A stretch of 64,000 nucleotides of DNA, taken from assembly GCA_015060165.1 (NCBI GenBank), contig SUZC01000004.1, positions 111,742-175,741 of the forward strand. Reading direction: 5' to 3'. Position 1 is the stretch's first letter. Each line of letters opens with the position of its first letter. The translations under genes and the position numbers were made by a program. The notes under the pieces were generated by a model. That model had not been told where the DNA came from, did not search any database, and worked only from the letters and a program-made list of their open reading frames with translations. Shown piece by piece: positions 61,778 to 64,000 of this stretch. The stretch comes from Rikenellaceae bacterium. GTDB taxonomy: Bacteria > Bacteroidota > Bacteroidia > Bacteroidales > Rikenellaceae.

Positions 61778-61798
61778 AGTAATATCATTTTGATATTA
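61778..61798. promoter_or_regulatory. Perfect 8-5-8 palindrome over the SPFH operon start
   Basis: GTAATATC (61778-61785) and GATATTAC (61791-61798) are exact inverted halves separated by 5 bp. They start at the downstream edge of the minus-strand -7 box, so they cover the predicted transcription start. The RHH protein of the operon is a candidate binder. Confidence 0.6.
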
Positions 61799-61805
61799 CA
61801 AAGAT
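61798..61805 (-). promoter_or_regulatory. -7 box of the SPFH-RHH operon
   Basis: TATCTTTG on the minus strand matches TAnnTTTG perfectly, giving a leader of about 75 nt. Confidence 0.6.
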
Positions 61806-61969
61806 ATATAAATAAATTTCAATCCACAAAATATTTCTGCTAAAAATCTCAAAAAAAAAGATAAAATTTTAACCTCTTGAAATTTTACCCCCTCCGAATA
61901 CAACAAATTGAGCGAAAAATCTTATCTTTACGAGTTGAAAAAACATTTTAATAATAAATAACACAACTT

Positions 61970-62752
61970 ATGAAGAAGATTACATTTATTACATTGGCTC
62001 TTGTAGCTGCAATTTTCGCAACTAGCTGTTCAGGGTCAGGAGATGGATCGAAGAAATCTGTCGACGTTAGACTTATGTGCTACAACGTTCACAACTGCGT
62101 CGGTATGGACGGCGAGTTCTCTTGCGAGCGCATTGCAAAAGTCATCAACGATGGCAATGTAGAGGCCGTTGCATTGCAAGAGCTCGACAGTATGTCGAAG
62201 CGTCACCCAGTAGATGTATTGGGCGAGCTTGCAAAACTTACCGGTATGCACCCCACATTTGGACCTTCAATCGATTTCCAGGGTGGTAAGTACGGTATCG
62301 GTATGCTCACAAAGGAGAAGCCTTTGTCATACTATCGCATACCTCTGCCATGCCGCTCAGAGCCTCGTTCACTTCTTATCGTGGAGATGAAGGATTACTA
62401 CTATTGCTGTACTCACCTCTCTTTGCACAACGATGACCGCGTTGAGTCAGCTAACATTATCGTTAACGAGATTGCCAAGCTCAACAAGCCAGTTATTATC
62501 GCTGGAGACTTTAACGCATACCGTAGCGAGGAGCCTATGAAAATTATCGATTCTCATTTCGACGTTTTGAAGAAGACCGGAATGCTTGTTAACACTATTC
62601 CCGCAGACAATCCACAGAGCGAGATCGACTTCATCTGCCTCTACACAGACAAGGGTGCAACAGCTGATGTTAAGGAACATATCGTAATCGACGCTCCAGT
62701 TGAGTCAGACCATCTTCCTATTCTTGCAGAGTTCACAATTAACCAGAAATAA
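61970..62752 (+). CDS. Endonuclease/exonuclease/phosphatase-family lipoprotein
   Basis: The 260-residue lipoprotein (signal ending AAIFATSC) has the EEP fold: MCYNVHNCVGMDGE, the metal-binding glutamate in VALQELDS, IIAGDFNAYRSEE, and DHLPILAEF at the end. EEP enzymes cleave phosphodiesters or phosphomonoesters in DNA, nucleotides or lipids. As a lipoprotein it acts outside the cytoplasm. A related gene starts 8 bp later. A promoter-like TATCTTTA lies at 61923-61930. Confidence 0.88.
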   Translation: MKKITFITLALVAAIFATSCSGSGDGSKKSVDVRLMCYNVHNCVGMDGEFSCERIAKVINDGNVEAVALQELDSMSKRHPVDVLGELAKLTGMHPTFGPSIDFQGGKYGIGMLTKEKPLSYYRIPLPCRSEPRSLLIVEMKDYYYCCTHLSLHNDDRVESANIIVNEIAKLNKPVIIAGDFNAYRSEEPMKIIDSHFDVLKKTGMLVNTIPADNPQSEIDFICLYTDKGATADVKEHIVIDAPVESDHLPILAEFTINQK

Positions 62753-62760
62753 TAGTGGAA

Positions 62761-63600
62761 ATGAAATCAATATATTCAATCATTGCGGCAGTAAGTATCT
62801 CTTTGCTTGCTGCTTGCGGAGGTGCTGCACCCGAGGCCGAGCACAATTCTCCCATTGCTGCCAAGCCAAAGGGAGCATTGCGTATTATGTCATATAATGT
62901 AGGTGCTATTGGCAAGTTTGTTGACGAAACCTTCACCAAAGAGGACAACGTTAAACTTTTGGCTCAAACAATATTGGAGTCTCAGGCCGACGCAGTTGCT
63001 ATTCAAGAGCTCGATAGTTGCAACACACGTAATAACTACTTCCAATTGAAAGCCGTAGCTGATGTATGCGGCGAAGGTTGGGACTATTTCTACGGTCCGG
63101 CTATCGATTACCGTGGCGGTAAGTATGGTACCGGCGTAGCTGCAAAGCAGAAGAGCGCCATCAAGACTCTCTACATCCCTGTCCCCGTACAGGAGAAGAG
63201 AGAGGCTCGCGTATTGACAATTGCCGAGTATAAGAACTACGTCATCGCTTGTACTCACCTCAATGGTGGTGATCCTGAGCAGGTAAAGTTCATCAATACC
63301 GAGATCAAGAAGCTTTATGGAGACTCTAAGAAGCCCGTATTCTTGGGTGGAGATATGAACGCATTCCCCGACAGCGATATGATGAACGAGTTCCGCAAAG
63401 AGTGGACTATCATCTCACAGACAGCCGAGGGTACAACTGTTGTTACAGTCGGCAAGCCTTGCATCGATTACGTTTTGCAGCTCAACAATAAGGCTAAGCC
63501 CGCAAAGGTTCTTGGCTCTGCTGTTGTAAGAAAAGCAAACGCAGGAGATATGAAGAAAGCTTCAGACCATTACGCTGTATATGTGGATGTAAAGTTGTAA
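62761..63600 (+). CDS. Endonuclease/exonuclease/phosphatase-family lipoprotein (tandem copy)
   Basis: The ATG at 62761 gives 279 residues with a lipoprotein signal (ISLLAAC). The EEP motifs are IMSYNVGAIGKF, AVAIQELDSC, FLGGDMNAFPDSD and a terminal ASDHYAVYVDV, so the metal and catalytic residues are present. It resembles the preceding gene in layout and probably arose by duplication. The two likely work on the same class of phosphoester outside the cytoplasm. A strong terminator follows. Confidence 0.88.
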   Translation: MKSIYSIIAAVSISLLAACGGAAPEAEHNSPIAAKPKGALRIMSYNVGAIGKFVDETFTKEDNVKLLAQTILESQADAVAIQELDSCNTRNNYFQLKAVADVCGEGWDYFYGPAIDYRGGKYGTGVAAKQKSAIKTLYIPVPVQEKREARVLTIAEYKNYVIACTHLNGGDPEQVKFINTEIKKLYGDSKKPVFLGGDMNAFPDSDMMNEFRKEWTIISQTAEGTTVVTVGKPCIDYVLQLNNKAKPAKVLGSAVVRKANAGDMKKASDHYAVYVDVKL

Positions 63601-63627
63601 CATACAACACTATATCCATCACAAAAT

Positions 63628-63671
63628 ATCTCTCCGACGGTAAAGAATATTTGTCGGAGAGATTTTTTTTT
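63628..63671 (+). terminator. Intrinsic terminator after the tandem EEP genes
   Basis: An 11-bp perfect stem (63628-63638 with 63653-63663) runs into eight T. Confidence 0.92.
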
Positions 63672-63692
63672 GCAAAAAACTATCAAAAAAAC

Positions 63693-63723
63693 TTGGATTG
63701 AAAGAAAAAGTTACATATCTTTG
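63693..63723 (+). promoter_or_regulatory. Promoter of the tRNA-Pro genes
   Basis: TTG (63693-63695) lies 20 bp before a perfect TATCTTTG (63716-63723). Confidence 0.8.
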
Positions 63724-63731
63724 CCCCACGA

Positions 63732-63780
63732 AATCGGAAGATTTAGTATGGCGCCCTCCATTAAGGAGGCTACGCCGATA
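63732..63780 (+). other. Structured leader of the tRNA-Pro transcript
   Basis: ATCGG (63733-63737) pairs with CCGAT, GGCG (63750-63753) with CGCC (63773-63776) and CCTCC (63755-63759) with GGAGG (63765-63769). This forms a hairpin between the promoter and the first tRNA, probably a processing leader. Confidence 0.45.
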
Positions 63781-63785
63781 AAAAA

Positions 63786-63860
63786 CGGGATGTAGCGCAG
63801 TCCGGTTAGCGCACCTGCTTTGGGAGCAGGGGGTCCCAGGTTCGAATCCTGGTATCCCGA
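63786..63860 (+). tRNA. tRNA-Pro (anticodon TGG)
   Basis: A complete cloverleaf is visible. The acceptor arm is CGGGATG with TATCCCG, and the anticodon arm CTGCT-TTGGGAG-CAG places TGG as anticodon. The T arm holds GGTTCGAATCC. The discriminator base is A and CCA is not encoded. Confidence 0.95.
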
Positions 63861-63866
63861 CAAGTT

Positions 63867-63906
63867 AAGGGAGGGGGTAATAGTTAATATTACAAACTCC
63901 CTTTTC
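63867..63906 (+). terminator. Hairpin between the two tRNA-Pro genes
   Basis: AAGGGAG (63867-63873) pairs with CTCCCTT (63897-63903), with inner GTAATA/TATTAC, followed by TTTTC. It may terminate the first tRNA transcript or be a processing spacer. Confidence 0.5.
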
Positions 63907-63924
63907 TGAATCCTATAGTCGCCT

Positions 63925-63999
63925 CGGGATGTAGCGCAGTCCGGTTAGCGCGCCAGCTTCGGGAGTTGGAGGTCACAGGTTCGAATCCTGTTATCCCGA
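63925..63999 (+). tRNA. tRNA-Pro (anticodon CGG)
   Basis: The cloverleaf closely matches the preceding tRNA-Pro. The acceptor arm is CGGGATG with TATCCCG, the anticodon loop reads CTTCGGGAG with CGG as anticodon, and the T arm holds GGTTCGAATCC. The discriminator A is at 63999, one base before the window end. Confidence 0.93.
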
Positions 64000-64000
64000 C

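Noticed and set aside
1..64000. Insertion sequences, prophage or rRNA
   Set aside because: No transposase, integrase, phage structural genes or rRNA-like sequence was recognised.

Overview
The window looks like chromosomal backbone of a Bacteroidales bacterium, possibly Rikenellaceae/Alistipes-like, although the genus is inference. Promoters repeatedly match the Bacteroidetes type, a TAnnTTTG -7 box with TTG or TTTG about 20 bp upstream, and Shine-Dalgarno sequences are weak. Many products are lipoproteins or secreted proteins of families common in Bacteroidetes: DUF1080, DUF5689, DUF5606, GLPGLI-like, DUF6528-like and six-bladed propeller proteins. There is a Na+-pumping methylmalonyl-CoA decarboxylase operon. 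I see no insertion sequence, prophage, rRNA or CRISPR array.

Layout. 1-3040: a BlaI/M56 (BlaR1-like) two-gene operon with operator-like palindromes, on the minus strand and cut by the left edge. 3131-4946: phosphoglucomutase. 5004-13181: housekeeping genes on the plus strand (dnaA, a WYL regulator, a 27-residue microprotein and a zinc-ribbon protein, bcp, recA, rel, a HIT protein). 13106-14885: two long AT-rich gaps around an XRE-type regulator, the first holding an array of TTAC-N4-GTAA palindromes. 14886-27660: envelope and nutrient genes, with CE1 esterases, DUF1080 proteins, a zinc ABC transporter lacking its permease gene, a DPP-IV-like peptidase and propeller lipoproteins. 27740-45698: dusB, a CNNM/CorC protein, MscS, a secreted metallophosphoesterase, GH43, argS, two DUF5689 lipoproteins, obgE, a TonB-receptor-like barrel, pepD, a GH43-like protein, free Met-R-sulfoxide reductase, and a membrane protein/regulator pair. 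45718-48570: the rplM-rpsI-rpsB-tsf translation cluster. 48609-54760: the propionate module, with epimerase, carboxyltransferase and three decarboxylase subunits on the minus strand and meaB divergently on the plus strand. 54758-56398: a tryptophanase-type lyase with a structured leader. 56402-56520: a large self-complementary element of unknown nature. 56527-61805: a propeller lipoprotein, L,D-transpeptidase, sirtuin, small membrane proteins, and an SPFH/ribbon-helix-helix operon. 61970-63671: two tandem endonuclease/exonuclease/phosphatase lipoproteins. 63693-64000: a promoter and two tRNA-Pro genes (UGG and CGG).

How the genes work together. The mce-mmdA-mmdD-mmdC-mmdB operon with meaB fits succinate-to-propionate fermentation, in which methylmalonyl-CoA decarboxylation drives Na+ export. 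Tryptophanase, peptidases and esterases fit a gut amino-acid and polysaccharide degrader. No complete new multi-gene system can be proved here. The least explained signals are the structured element at 56402-56520, the TTAC-N4-GTAA array in front of the XRE gene, and two 8-5-8 palindromes placed next to a WYL regulator and over the promoter of an SPFH/RHH operon.
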